A stretch of 64,000 nucleotides of DNA from Paulinella micropora (GCA_009731375.1 BJOX01000015.1:838739-902738); one strand, 5' to 3'; shown: positions 1 through 12,976, numbered from the stretch's first letter. A program made the numbers and translations. The notes: generated by a model from the sequence alone, not told the origin.

Positions 1-3
1 CTT

Positions 4-75
<72 letters not shown>

Positions 76-93
76 TCTCTCTTTCTCTCTGTT

Positions 94-163
<70 letters not shown>

Positions 164-206
164 ATACTCTCTCACTAATCTCTCACACACACACACACAC
201 ACACTC

Positions 207-244
<38 letters not shown>

Positions 245-272
245 TCTCTCTCTCTCTCTCTCATACTATGCA
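1..272. repeat. (CT)n/(CA)n microsatellite
   Basis: Compound dinucleotide tract, mostly CT with CA blocks near 140-165 and 183-203. Open frames across it are low-complexity artefacts. No gene seen. Confidence 0.95.
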
Positions 273-412
273 TGGATATAGCATGTATGTATGTATGCAT
301 GTATGTATGTATGTATGTATCTATGTATGTATGTATCTATGTATGCATGTAGGTTGTTTCGCCACTGTTTGTCAATCCATATCTATCTATATATATATAT
401 ATATATATATCC

Positions 413-459
<47 letters not shown>

Positions 460-480
460 GATCTATCGATCTATCTATGG
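273..480. repeat. (ATGT)n, (AT)n and (ATCT)n microsatellites
   Basis: ATGT repeats (about 283-350), a short AT run (about 390-410) and a pure ATCT run (about 410-480), joined by about 40 bp of unique sequence. No gene seen. Confidence 0.93.
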
Positions 481-515
481 GTAGGTTGTGGCGCCTTTGT
501 TCGCCGATCCCTCAG

Positions 516-1129
516 NNNNNNNNNNNNNNNNNNNNNNNNNNNNNNNNNNNNNNNNNNNNNNNNNNNNNNNNNNNNNNNNNNNNNNNNNNNNNNNNNNNNN
601 NNNNNNNNNNNNNNNNNNNNNNNNNNNNNNNNNNNNNNNNNNNNNNNNNNNNNNNNNNNNNNNNNNNNNNNNNNNNNNNNNNNNNNNNNNNNNNNNNNNN
701 NNNNNNNNNNNNNNNNNNNNNNNNNNNNNNNNNNNNNNNNNNNNNNNNNNNNNNNNNNNNNNNNNNNNNNNNNNNNNNNNNNNNNNNNNNNNNNNNNNNN
801 NNNNNNNNNNNNNNNNNNNNNNNNNNNNNNNNNNNNNNNNNNNNNNNNNNNNNNNNNNNNNNNNNNNNNNNNNNNNNNNNNNNNNNNNNNNNNNNNNNNN
901 NNNNNNNNNNNNNNNNNNNNNNNNNNNNNNNNNNNNNNNNNNNNNNNNNNNNNNNNNNNNNNNNNNNNNNNNNNNNNNNNNNNNNNNNNNNNNNNNNNNN
1001 NNNNNNNNNNNNNNNNNNNNNNNNNNNNNNNNNNNNNNNNNNNNNNNNNNNNNNNNNNNNNNNNNNNNNNNNNNNNNNNNNNNNNNNNNNNNNNNNNNNN
1101 NNNNNNNNNNNNNNNNNNNNNNNNNNNNN
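516..1129. other. Assembly gap (614 N)
   Basis: Run of N just after about 35 bp of unique sequence. On its right the sequence resumes in a (GA)n tract. Confidence 0.99.
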
Positions 1130-1182
<53 letters not shown>

Positions 1183-1284
1183 CAGAGAGAGAGACAGAGA
1201 CAGAGACCAGACACAGACACAGACACAGACACAGATACAGACACAGACACAGACACAGACACACAGACACAGACAGAGACACAG

Positions 1285-1368
<84 letters not shown>

Positions 1369-1380
1369 AGACAGACAGAC
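1130..1380. repeat. (GA)n/(CAGACA)n microsatellite
   Basis: GA repeats interrupted by CAGACA-type variants at about 1190-1290. No gene seen. Confidence 0.95.
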
Positions 1381-1386
1381 ATATAA

Positions 1387-1522
1387 TTTATCGGTCACCT
1401 CCACGAAATGTGGTCAGGTTACCGATAAAACAACATATGCGGCGCGCCAAATTTGACGTCTTTTGCGGGCTCGCCGGCCCGGCTCGCCCGCAAAACACGT
1501 CAAAATTTGTGGCTAGCCGCAT
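1387..1522. repeat. Two adjacent fold-back structures
   Basis: The first hairpin (about 1387-1431) has arms beginning TTTATCGGT and ending ACCGATAAA. The second (1437-1522) has imperfect arms of about 35 bp, from ATGCGGC at 1437 to GCCGCAT ending at 1522. Its inner stem is TTTTGCGGGC paired with GCCCGCAAAA, and its loop is the GC-rich, self-complementary 1471-1485. The differences between the arms look like point changes and small indels. This is probably a fold-back element remnant. No coding potential is seen. Confidence 0.7.
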
Positions 1523-1624
1523 AATACAATATTATATATATCACACTATATCTTGAAGTAGGAGGTTGTATTCAATTTTGCTCACTGCAACTATACAAGG
1601 CTTTGCGAGACACATCACTGAACA

Positions 1625-2028
<404 letters not shown>

Positions 2029-2308
2029 CTTTAACAAAGAGAGATATTTCATTGATATTTCACAGTGCCATAATTTTACATTTTCTACTTGTGTTATATG
2101 ATATATCATGTTTTTATTAGGAGGTTTGTATTCAATTTCATAACTATATAGCTGTTAACGCTTTGCGAGACACATCACCAAAACACGTTAACAAAGAGAA
2201 TATTTGATTGATATCTCATTCACCGTTTCATATTTTATAATTTTTACCTTATGTCATATTATGTAGGAGGTTGTATTCAATTTGTTAACTTGCAACCAAT
2301 CACAAGAA

Positions 2309-2519
2309 GAGCTGTGGACAAGCAAATTGGCAAAAGTTTTGGATGAACTCAGAAAATTGACTCAGTTAACTCAACCAAAACCCAAAATTTCCCCACCGCA
2401 GGCAGGAGAACACCACATTTCTCTGGCCTGTGATGAGTAAGTTTGGGTTTTGGTTGAGTTGACTGGGTCAATTTTCTGAGTTGATCCAAAACGTTTGCCA
2501 ATTTGCTTGTCCACAGCTC
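2309..2519. mobile_element. Fold-back MITE-like element, 80 bp inverted repeats
   Basis: A 211 bp unit whose two ends are inverted copies of about 80 bp. The left arm starts GAGCTGTGGACAAGC and the right arm ends GCTTGTCCACAGCTC, with only a handful of mismatches along the arms. The central spacer of about 45-50 bp is unrelated. It has no coding capacity. The structure fits a MITE or fold-back transposon. I could not fix a target-site duplication. Confidence 0.8.
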
Positions 2520-2555
2520 AAACAGATTCTTTAGATTTTATCAGTTTAAGGTCGG

Positions 2556-2745
2556 TTGAAAAATTTCGGCCACATCATCTTTCGGCCAATCGTAAATACG
2601 GGAAATTTTGGGCTAAATTTTTTATTTGTGGACAACAAATGTACCGTAATTACCGGCTGGCCGAAATTCTTCACAACTAACTTTGACTAACAAATGTACC
2701 GTGATTACGGGATAATTTGTTCTGGCCGAAATTTTTCACTTCCTG
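2556..2745. repeat. Imperfect inverted repeats with GGCCGAAATTT motifs
   Basis: AAATTTCGGCCA (near 2560) and CTTTCGGCCAATCG are inverted against two downstream copies of TGGCCGAAATT, near 2652-2665 and 2722-2735. Two ACAAATGTACCGT motifs lie between. This may be a degraded fold-back element next to the better preserved one at 2309-2519. Confidence 0.4.
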
Positions 2746-2856
2746 GATTCTTTTAGATTGCATCAGTTTTTACCTTTTTTATCATAATTATGTCTATGTG
2801 ATGTTATGTTTTAATAGGAGGTTGTGTTCAATTTAATTACCGCAGCTATTAAGCCT

Positions 2857-2987
2857 TTGCGAGCATATCACCAAAAACTCAAAGAAGAGGTATCTATCTA
2901 TATCTATCTATCTATCTATCTGCATATCTCTATATATCTATCTATCAAACCTTTTGCGAGCATATCACCAAAAACTCAAAGAAGAGG

Positions 2988-3052
<65 letters not shown>

Positions 3053-3118
3053 GCATATCTCCATATATCTATCCATCAAACCTTTTGCGAGCATATCACC
3101 AACAACTCAAAGAAGAGG

Positions 3119-3163
<45 letters not shown>

Positions 3164-3229
3164 GTATATCTCTATGTATCTATCTATCAAACCTTTTGCG
3201 AGCATATCACCGACAACTCCAAGAAGAGG

Positions 3230-3274
<45 letters not shown>

Positions 3275-3360
3275 GTACATCTATCTATCTATCTGCATAT
3301 CTCTATATATCTATCTATCAAACCTTTTGCGAGCATATCACCAAAAACTCAAAGAAGAGG

Positions 3361-3425
<65 letters not shown>

Positions 3426-3491
3426 GCATATCTCCATATATCTATCCATCAAACCTTTTGCGAGCATATCACCAACAACTCAAAGAAGAGG

Positions 3492-3540
<49 letters not shown>

Positions 3541-3606
3541 GTATATCTCTATATATCTATCTATCAAACCTTTTGCGAGCATATCACCGACAACTCCAAG
3601 AAGAGG

Positions 3607-3656
<50 letters not shown>

Positions 3657-3743
3657 CCTATATATCTATCTATCTATCTATCTCTGTATATCTATTTATC
3701 AAACCTTTTGCGAGCATATCACCAACAACTCAAAGAAGAGGTG

Positions 3744-3782
<39 letters not shown>

Positions 3783-3847
3783 GTATATCTCTATATATCT
3801 ATCTATCAAACCTTTTGCGAGATTATCACCAAAAACTCAAGAAGAGG

Positions 3848-3882
<35 letters not shown>

Positions 3883-3905
3883 ATATCTATCTATCTATCT
3901 ATCTT
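2857..3905 (+). repeat. Higher-order repeat, about nine ~115 bp units
   Basis: Each unit is an (ATCT)n run followed by about 40 bp of near-constant sequence that begins AAACCTTTTGCGAGCATATC and ends AAGAAGAGGT. Constant cores lie near 2857, 2947, 3079, 3189, 3319, 3451, 3565, 3705 and 3807. Variants such as CACCAAAAACTC versus CACCGACAACTCC recur at intervals (3209 and 3587), so blocks of several units have been duplicated together. Confidence 0.85.
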
Positions 3906-3906
3906 T

Positions 3907-3994
3907 CCCATCCCGGACACATGCACAGTACACAAATTGCTGTTTGATGTGAAACTGCCTTCCTTTGCAAGGACTACATTCCTTTTGCGATATC

Positions 3995-3996
<2 letters not shown>
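3907..3996 (+). repeat. R2 dispersed repeat, truncated copy
   Basis: Begins CCCATCCCGGACACATGCAC and ends in CGATATCTT, then (ATCT)n. It is a diverged 3' piece of the R2 family also found at 4258, 29907 (minus) and 36139. Confidence 0.8.
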
Positions 3997-4028
<32 letters not shown>

Positions 4029-4029
4029 G

Positions 4030-4068
<39 letters not shown>

Positions 4069-4073
4069 GTCTG

Positions 4074-4104
<31 letters not shown>

Positions 4105-4105
<1 letters not shown>

Positions 4106-4167
4106 GTCGCCAATTGGCGGCGGGGTGGAATGGATGCCTATGTCTTCGGAGCTGATAAACCAAACAA

Positions 4168-4172
<5 letters not shown>
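4105..4172 (+). repeat. R3 dispersed repeat, 3' fragment
   Basis: About 65 bp, containing GGGGTGGAATGGATGCCTA and the words GTCTTCGG and ACCAAAC, followed by (ATCT)n. It matches the reverse complement of 15,684-15,745, the end of a roughly 800 bp copy. It is therefore a 5'-truncated copy with an (ATCT)n 3' end. Confidence 0.75.
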
Positions 4173-4207
<35 letters not shown>

Positions 4208-4219
4208 CCATCTATCCAC

Positions 4220-4257
<38 letters not shown>

Positions 4258-4258
<1 letters not shown>

Positions 4259-4368
4259 ACACAGTCTACCCGTGATTCCCATCCCGGACACATGCACAGT
4301 ACACAAATTATTGTTTGATGTGAAACTGCGTTCCTTTGCAAGGACTACATTCCTTTGCGACATCTCAT
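4258..4368 (+). repeat. R2 dispersed repeat copy
   Basis: About 110 bp, from ACACAGTCTACCCGTGATTC to TTTGCGACATCTCAT, with (ATCT)n directly following. It is nearly identical to the copies at 29,907-30,020 (minus) and 36,371-36,481 (plus). Confidence 0.85.
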
Positions 4369-4465
4369 CTATCTATCTATCTATCTGTCTCCCTGTCTGT
4401 TTGTCTGTCTGTCTGTTTATCTATATATCTATCTATCTATATATCTATATATCTATATATCTATA

Positions 4466-4497
<32 letters not shown>

Positions 4498-4944
4498 GAT
4501 CTATCTATCTATCTATCTGTCTACCTACCTACCTACCTACCTACCTACCTATCTGTTATCTATCAACATTATATATATTACATACATTACATACATTACA
4601 TACATTACATACATTACATACATTACATACATTACATACATTACATACATTACATACATTACATACATTACATACATTACATACTTTACATACTTTACAT
4701 ACTTTACATACATTACATACATTACATACATTACATACATTACATACATTACATACATTACATACATTACATACATTACATACATACATACATACATGCA
4801 TACATACATACATACATACATGCATACATGCATACATGCATACATACATACATACATACATACATGCATACATACATACATACATACATACATACATACA
4901 TACATACATACATACACACACACGTACATACATATATACATACA

Positions 4945-4978
<34 letters not shown>

Positions 4979-5330
4979 CATACATACATACATACATACA
5001 TACATCCCATGTTGTGTATGTAATGTATGTAATGTATTTAATGTATGTATTGTATGTAATTTATGTAATGTATGTAATGTATGTATGTATGTATGTATGT
5101 ATGTATGTATGTGTGTATGTATGTGTGTATGTAGGGTACGCATGCATGCATGTAGGTATGTAGTATGTATGTATGTATGTATGCATGCATGTATGCATGC
5201 ATGCATGTAGGTATGTAGTATGTATGTATGTATGCATGTATGCATGCATGCATGTAGGTATGTAGTATGTATGTATGTATGTATGTATGTATGTATGTAT
5301 GTCTGTATGTATGTATGTATGTATGTATTT
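4369..5330. repeat. (ATCT)n, (ATTACATAC)n, (ATAC)n, (ATGT)n block
   Basis: ATCT to about 4555, then a 9 bp-period array of ATTACATAC at about 4566-4782. This is followed by ATAC to about 5005 and, after the word CCCATGTTGTGT, the complementary ATGT to 5330. The ATAC-to-ATGT switch makes a large imperfect palindrome. GCATGCATGC clusters recur near 5141, 5181 and 5241. Confidence 0.93.
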
Positions 5331-5790
<460 letters not shown>

Positions 5791-5904
5791 TGCCTGAGGG
5801 GAAAAATAACCGCCAATCAAATTAAATATTTGAAATATTTGCGTTACGGCTGATGCCTGGGTTATGGGCAGGCGGAACACCGAATGGACAGAGCGGGCCG
5901 GCGG

Positions 5905-5969
5905 GGCAGTCAACTGCCTGGCTATCGACAGCAGGATCTATGCTTGGATCAATAGGGTATGTATGTATG

Positions 5970-6003
<34 letters not shown>

Positions 6004-6051
6004 TGTATGTATGTATGTATGTATGTATGTATGTATGTATGTATGTATGTA

Positions 6052-6082
<31 letters not shown>

Positions 6083-6109
6083 ATGTATGTATGTATGTAT
6101 GTATGTATG

Positions 6110-6141
<32 letters not shown>

Positions 6142-6612
6142 CTGCCTGGCTATCGACAGCATGATCTATGTTTGGATCAATAGGATATGTATTTATGTAT
6201 GTATGTATGTATGTATGTATGTATGTATGTTATGTATGTATGTATGTATGTATGCATGTATGTATGTATGTATGTATGTATGTATGTATGTATGTATGTA
6301 TGTATGTATGTGTATGTATGTATGTATGTATGTATGTATGTATGTCAACTGCCTGGCTATCGACAGCAGGATCTATGCTTAGATCAATAGGGTATGTATG
6401 TATGTATGTATGTATGTATGTATGTATGTATGTATGTATGTATGCATGTATGTATGTAATGTATGTATGAATGTCAACTGCCTGGCTATCGACAGCAGCT
6501 CTATGCTTGGATCAATAGGGTATGTATGTATGTATGTATGTATGTATGTATGTATGTCAACTGCCTGGCTATCGACAGCAGGATATATGCTTGGATCAAT
6601 AGGGTATGTATT
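5905..6612 (+). repeat. Higher-order repeat: ~45 bp core plus (ATGT)n, five units
   Basis: A core beginning AACTGCCTGGCTATCGACAG and ending TTGGATCAATAGGGTATG (with variants) occurs near 5910, 6138, 6346, 6475 and 6557, each followed by an ATGT run of varying length. Only the first is preceded by unique sequence (5791-5904), so the unit probably arose there and was amplified with its microsatellite. Confidence 0.85.
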
Positions 6613-6796
6613 ATGAATGTATGTATTATGTATGTATGTATGTATGTATGTATGTATGTATGTATGTATGTGTGTATGTATGTCATGTATGTCATGTATG
6701 TATGTATGTATGTATGTATGTATATATGTATGTACGTATGTATGTATGTATGTCTGTATGTATGTATGTATGTATGTATGTATGTATGTATGTATG

Positions 6797-6828
<32 letters not shown>

Positions 6829-6876
6829 TGTATGTATGTTATGTATGTATGTATGTACATACATACATACATAGTA

Positions 6877-6907
<31 letters not shown>

Positions 6908-7430
6908 CATACATACATACATGCCTACATACATAGTATTACACATACAAACTAACAAACATACATACATACATACATACATGCATGCATGCATACATAC
7001 ATGAATGCATACATACATACATACGTACATACATACATACATACATACATACATGCATGCATGCATGCATGCATACATACGTACATAAGATTGCACATAC
7101 ATACATGCATACATGCATACATACATACATACATACATACATACATACATACTGTATGTATGTATGTATGTATGTATGTATGTATGTATGTATGTATGTA
7201 TGTGTGTATGTATGTATGTACGTATGTATGTACGTATGTATGTATGTATGTATGTATGTATGTATGTATGTATGTATGTATGTATGCATGTATGTGTAAT
7301 ACTATGTGTGTATGTGTAATACTGTGTATGTATGTTTGTATGTATATATGTATGTATGTATGTTTGTTTGTATGTAAATCTATATTATTATATATAGAAG
7401 CACGTAAACATATATACCTACTACGTGGTT
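6613..7430. repeat. (ATGT)n / (ATAC)n inverted block
   Basis: ATGT to about 6856, ATAC to about 7150, then ATGT to about 7375. The switches create long imperfect palindromes. Words such as AGTATTACACATACAA and TGTGTAATACT recur inverted. No gene seen. Confidence 0.93.
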
Positions 7431-7431
7431 G

Positions 7432-7465
<34 letters not shown>

Positions 7466-7509
7466 CCTATCTACCTATCTATCTATCTATCTATCCATCC
7501 ATCCATCCG

Positions 7510-7540
<31 letters not shown>

Positions 7541-7708
7541 AGTGTCGAATAGTGTATAGTATAGTACAGTATAGTATAGTTTTGTATATTCTATCATATG
7601 AACAGTATAATACAGTACAGTAAAGCGTAATAGTATAGTCTAATTTGTTTGGCTTGGTTTGGTTTTTTTTTTTTGTTTTTTTTGGCCAGTGAAACAGAGC
7701 CTTGTACC

Positions 7709-7749
<41 letters not shown>
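7431..7749. repeat. (ATCT)n flanking a degenerate AGTATAGT tract
   Basis: ATCT runs at 7431-7540 and 7710-7749. Between them lies a degenerate tract of TATAGTACAGTATAG-like words and a T-rich stretch. No gene seen. Confidence 0.8.
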
Positions 7750-8098
7750 AATAGCGACGGGAAGCACAATCCTGTTCCCTCAGGGTGCCCTTTCTCGCTT
7801 GTTGAGCCCGGAATAAAACCCACAGTGCTCTGTCGGTTTATACTAGACTGTCGAACAGTCTCGAAACTCCATCTGCTTACTGGGCCCTCTGTAATGGAGG
7901 TGGGAGCTCGTTCTGCAAGGGGCGCTTTATGGAACGAGCCCTGGCCCCGCCTGGTACTAGGGAGCTTTGGTATTGCCTGTATCAGTCCCTTCCGTGCAAA
8001 CATCACGGCTTAGCTGGGCATCGGGTTAATACTTTACCCACAGACTTCCTGGTTGACGAAATCAGAAGCTCCTTTTTTCTGACATTAGTCGATATTGC
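7750..8098 (+). mobile_element. R1 retroposon-like repeat, 5'-truncated copy
   Basis: About 349 bp, beginning AAATAGCGACGGGAAGCAC and ending TTAGTCGATATTGC, immediately followed by (ATCT)n and preceded by (ATCT)n. It is about 97-98% identical by eye to the corresponding parts of 10,212-10,640 and 16,934-17,359, but it lacks their first ~75 bp. Truncation at the 5' side with a conserved 3' end and a simple-repeat tail is the signature of retroposition. No conserved long ORF was found. Confidence 0.75.
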
Positions 8099-8249
8099 AT
8101 CTATCTATCTATCTATCTGTCTACCTACCTACCTATCTATCTATCTATCTACCTTCCTATCTATCTACCTATCAATTTATCTATCTATCTATCTACCTAT
8201 CTATCTATCCATCCATCCATATATCATTCAATCTATCTATCTATCTATA

Positions 8250-8298
<49 letters not shown>

Positions 8299-8352
8299 GT
8301 TTGTTTGTTTTTTTTGTTTTGTACTGTCATGCAGTTGTCGGTTTCTGTGTCG

Positions 8353-8399
<47 letters not shown>

Positions 8400-8580
8400 C
8401 CTATCTATCTATTTATTTATTTATGTATCCACATATCTATCTATCTTCTATCTATCTATCTATCTATCTATCTATATTTATAGGGCAATGACGGGAACAC
8501 TGCTGGGGGATAACAAGGTTTCTCTATCTATCTATCTATCTATCTTTCTATCTATCTATGTATCTATCTATCTATCTGTC

Positions 8581-8615
<35 letters not shown>

Positions 8616-8626
8616 CTATCTATCTA

Positions 8627-8658
<32 letters not shown>

Positions 8659-8664
8659 TCTATA

Positions 8665-8715
<51 letters not shown>

Positions 8716-9092
8716 CTAGCTAGCTAGCTAGCTATCTATCTATCTATCTATCTGTCTATCTATCTATCTATCTATCCATCTATCTATCTATCTATCTATC
8801 TATCCATCTACCCATCTATCTATCTATCTATCCATCCGTCAATCTATCTATCTATCTATCCATCATACATACATACATACATACATACATACGTACATAC
8901 ATACATACATACATACATACATACCATACATACATACATGCATGCATACATGCATACATACATACATACATACATACATACATACATACATACATACACA
9001 TACATACACATACATACATACATACATACATCCATACATACATCCATACATACATACATACATACATACATACATACATACATTCATACATA
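8099..9092. repeat. (ATCT)n then (ATAC)n microsatellite
   Basis: ATCT with variants to about 8862, interrupted by short unique phrases at 8310-8350 and 8475-8520. ATAC follows to about 9092. No gene seen. Confidence 0.93.
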
Positions 9093-9236
9093 CTACGTGT
9101 CAGAGTGCTGACCAGGGACAAGAGAAGACAACAGAGGAGAAAGATAACAAATATGGTAACATACAAATGTATAAGGAGAGGAGGGGGGGGGGGGGGGGGG
9201 GGGGGGGGGAGGGGGGGGGGGGGGGGGGGGGGGGGG
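9093..9236. repeat. Short unique stretch, then poly-G run
   Basis: About 88 bp of non-repetitive sequence leads to a run of nearly pure G of about 54 bp (9183-9236) that ends at an assembly gap. The run is a plausible G-quadruplex former and sequencing stop. Confidence 0.85.
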
Positions 9237-9764
9237 NNNNNNNNNNNNNNNNNNNNNNNNNNNNNNNNNNNNNNNNNNNNNNNNNNNNNNNNNNNNNNNN
9301 NNNNNNNNNNNNNNNNNNNNNNNNNNNNNNNNNNNNNNNNNNNNNNNNNNNNNNNNNNNNNNNNNNNNNNNNNNNNNNNNNNNNNNNNNNNNNNNNNNNN
9401 NNNNNNNNNNNNNNNNNNNNNNNNNNNNNNNNNNNNNNNNNNNNNNNNNNNNNNNNNNNNNNNNNNNNNNNNNNNNNNNNNNNNNNNNNNNNNNNNNNNN
9501 NNNNNNNNNNNNNNNNNNNNNNNNNNNNNNNNNNNNNNNNNNNNNNNNNNNNNNNNNNNNNNNNNNNNNNNNNNNNNNNNNNNNNNNNNNNNNNNNNNNN
9601 NNNNNNNNNNNNNNNNNNNNNNNNNNNNNNNNNNNNNNNNNNNNNNNNNNNNNNNNNNNNNNNNNNNNNNNNNNNNNNNNNNNNNNNNNNNNNNNNNNNN
9701 NNNNNNNNNNNNNNNNNNNNNNNNNNNNNNNNNNNNNNNNNNNNNNNNNNNNNNNNNNNNNNNN
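9237..9764. other. Assembly gap (528 N)
   Basis: Gap between a poly-G run and a (GA)n tract. Confidence 0.99.
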
Positions 9765-9829
<65 letters not shown>

Positions 9830-9905
9830 CACAGAGAGAGGGAGGGAGAGGTACAGAAGGACCACAGATCACAAGGGCAATAACAAGGTACACATCTATA
9901 TATAC

Positions 9906-9938
<33 letters not shown>

Positions 9939-10043
9939 CATATATATATACATGTATTTATATATATATATATATTTAAGACTCAGCATTGTCTATAGAT
10001 CCATGGATACACGCTACCTTACTCACACCTCTCTCTCCCTCTC

Positions 10044-10110
<67 letters not shown>

Positions 10111-10161
10111 GTTAGTACCACCTCTGGCAACGTCCACAACCCAACAATCATCTAGGTACAA

Positions 10162-10211
<50 letters not shown>
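9765..10211. repeat. (GA)n, (AT)n, (CT)n, (ATCT)n block
   Basis: Simple repeats separated by short unique phrases at about 9845-9895, 9978-10025 and 10110-10160. No gene seen. Confidence 0.92.
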
Positions 10212-10640
10212 AGGAGATGGTGTAGGTGTGCTGGGCCCGTGGTGGGGTGCCTTATGTGTGCCTAGCCATACGCCTATAAGTCACATGCCGAAATAGCGAC
10301 GGGAAGCACAATCCTGTTCCCTCAGGGTGCCCTTTCTCGCTTGTTGAGCCCGGAATAAAACCCACAGTGCTCTGTCGGTTTATACTAGACTGTCGAACAG
10401 TCTCGAAACTCCATCTGCTTACTGGGTCCTCTGTAATGGAGGTGGGAGCTCGTTCTGCAAGGGGCGCTTATGGAACGAGCCCTGGCCCCGCCTGGTACTA
10501 GGGAGATTTGGTATTGCCTGTATCAGTCCCTTCCGTGCAAACATCACGGCTTAGCTGGGCATCGGGTTAATACTTTACCCACAGACCTCCTTGCTTGACG
10601 AAATCAGAAGCTCATTTTTTCTGACATCAGTCGATATCTC
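10212..10640 (+). mobile_element. R1 retroposon-like repeat, full-length copy
   Basis: About 429 bp, from GGAGATGGTGTAGGTGTGCT to TCAGTCGATATCTC, with (ATCT)n on both sides. It extends about 75 bp further 5' than the copy at 7750 and matches the minus-strand copy at 16,934-17,359 over its whole length. It has a 1 bp deletion in the GGGGCGCTTTATGG region relative to the others, and GACCTCCTTGCTTGACG in place of GACTTCCTGGTTGACG. No protein is recognisable. Confidence 0.75.
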
Positions 10641-10800
10641 ATCTATCTATCTATCTGTCTATCTATCTATCGATATATTTATCTATCTATTTATCTATCT
10701 ATTTATCTATCTGTTTATCTGTCTATCTATCTATCTATCTATCTATCTACCTACCTACCTACCTACCTACCTATCTATCTATCCATCCATCCATCCATCC

Positions 10801-10833
<33 letters not shown>

Positions 10834-10869
10834 CCTATCTATCTGTCTATCTATCTATCTATATTTATG

Positions 10870-10908
<39 letters not shown>

Positions 10909-11111
10909 ATCCGTCCATCCATCCATCCATCCATCCATCTATCTATCTATCTATCTATCTATCTACCTATCCATCCATCCATCTATCCATCCTTCCATCC
11001 ATCCACCATCCATCCATCCATCCATCCATCCATCCATCTATCTATCTATCTATCTATCCATCCATCCATCCATCCATCCAACCATCCTTCCATCTATCCA
11101 TCCAACCATCC

Positions 11112-11155
<44 letters not shown>

Positions 11156-11261
11156 GTCTATCTGTCTATCCATCCATCTATCTATCTCTCTGTCTATCTA
11201 TCTATCTATACATATATATTTGGTTGGATCTCTTGGTTTGCAGTTATGGCTTCATCTATCA

Positions 11262-11319
<58 letters not shown>

Positions 11320-11329
11320 TTGTTTGCAG

Positions 11330-11373
<44 letters not shown>

Positions 11374-11516
11374 ATATATATATCCATCCGTCCATCCATC
11401 CATCCATCCATCTATCCATCTATCCATCTATCTATCTATCTATCTATCTATCTACCTATCCATCCATCCATCTATCCATCCTTCCATCCATCCACCATCC
11501 ATCCATCCATCCATCC

Positions 11517-11567
<51 letters not shown>

Positions 11568-11758
11568 CATCCATCCATCCATCCAACCATCCTTCCATCT
11601 ATCCATCCAACCATCCATCTATCTATCTATCTATCTATCTATCTGTCTATCTGTCTATCTGTCTATCCATCCATCTATCTATCTCTCTGTCTATCTATCT
11701 ATCTATACATATATATTTGGTTGGATCTCTTGGTTTGCAGTTATGGCTTCATCTATCA

Positions 11759-11804
<46 letters not shown>

Positions 11805-11826
11805 TTGTCTATCTATTTGTTTGCAG

Positions 11827-11864
<38 letters not shown>

Positions 11865-11877
11865 GTATACATCTATA

Positions 11878-11931
<54 letters not shown>

Positions 11932-11942
11932 CTTGTTTGCAG

Positions 11943-11973
<31 letters not shown>

Positions 11974-12031
11974 CCTATCCATCCATCCATCTATCCATCC
12001 TTCCATCCATCCACCATGCATCCATCCATCC

Positions 12032-12070
<39 letters not shown>

Positions 12071-12116
12071 CATCCATCCATCCATCCTTCCATCTATCCA
12101 TCCAACCATCCATCTA

Positions 12117-12166
<50 letters not shown>

Positions 12167-12265
12167 GTCTATCTGTCTATCTATCCATCCATCTATCTAT
12201 CTCTCTGTCTATCTATCTATCTATACATATACATTTGGTTGGATCTCTTGGTTTGCAGTTATGGC

Positions 12266-12302
<37 letters not shown>

Positions 12303-12312
12303 TTGTTTGCAG

Positions 12313-12344
<32 letters not shown>

Positions 12345-12357
12345 ATGTATATCTATA

Positions 12358-12391
<34 letters not shown>

Positions 12392-12402
12392 CTTGTTTGC
12401 AG

Positions 12403-12484
<82 letters not shown>

Positions 12485-12510
12485 TTGTTTGCAGTTATGG
12501 CTCTAGCTCC
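10641..12510 (+). repeat. Higher-order (ATCT)n/(ATCC)n array with TTGCAGTTATGGC spacer
   Basis: Large array of ATCT and ATCC blocks. A spacer reading TTTGGTTGGATCTCTTGG and continuing TTTGCAGTTATGGC occurs near 11,218, 11,715 and 12,233, about 500 bp apart. The shorter phrase TTTGTTTGCAGTTATC occurs near 11,319, 11,817, 11,932, 12,302, 12,392 and 12,483. Long ORFs through it are tetranucleotide artefacts. Confidence 0.9.
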
Positions 12511-12581
12511 AACAATAATAAGACAAAAACTGGTCTCTCTCTCTCTCTCTCTCAAACACACACACACGCACACACACACTC

Positions 12582-12632
<51 letters not shown>

Positions 12633-12872
12633 NNNNNNNNNNTTTTTTTTTTTTTTTTCTTTTCTTTCTTTCTTTCTTTATTTATTTATTTATTTATTTT
12701 CCTCGTTCGTTATTTCTTTCTTTTGTTCTTTCGTTCCTTCTTCTTTCGTTCTTCTTTCTTTCGTTCTTTCTTTCGTTATTTCTTTCTTTCGTTCTTTCTT
12801 TCTTTTCGTTTTTTTGTGCAAAGTACCTACCCACCTACCTCCTACCTACCTACCTACCTACCTATCTACTAC

Positions 12873-12912
<40 letters not shown>

Positions 12913-12943
12913 GTCTGTCTATCTATCTATCTATCTATCTATC

Positions 12944-12976
<33 letters not shown>

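Noticed and set aside
2857-3905. CRISPR-like repeat/spacer layout
   Set aside because: The conserved ~40 bp cores are separated only by (ATCT)n of varying length, not by unique spacers.
4549-5245. Met-Tyr-Val-Cys and Tyr-Ile-His-Thr repeat ORFs on both strands
   Set aside because: Artefacts of ATGT/ATAC repeats, equally open on both strands.
9181-9236. Possible telomeric or G-quadruplex array
   Set aside because: Pure G without a TTAGGG or TTTAGGG-like unit, ending at a gap. More likely a poly-G microsatellite or sequencing artefact.
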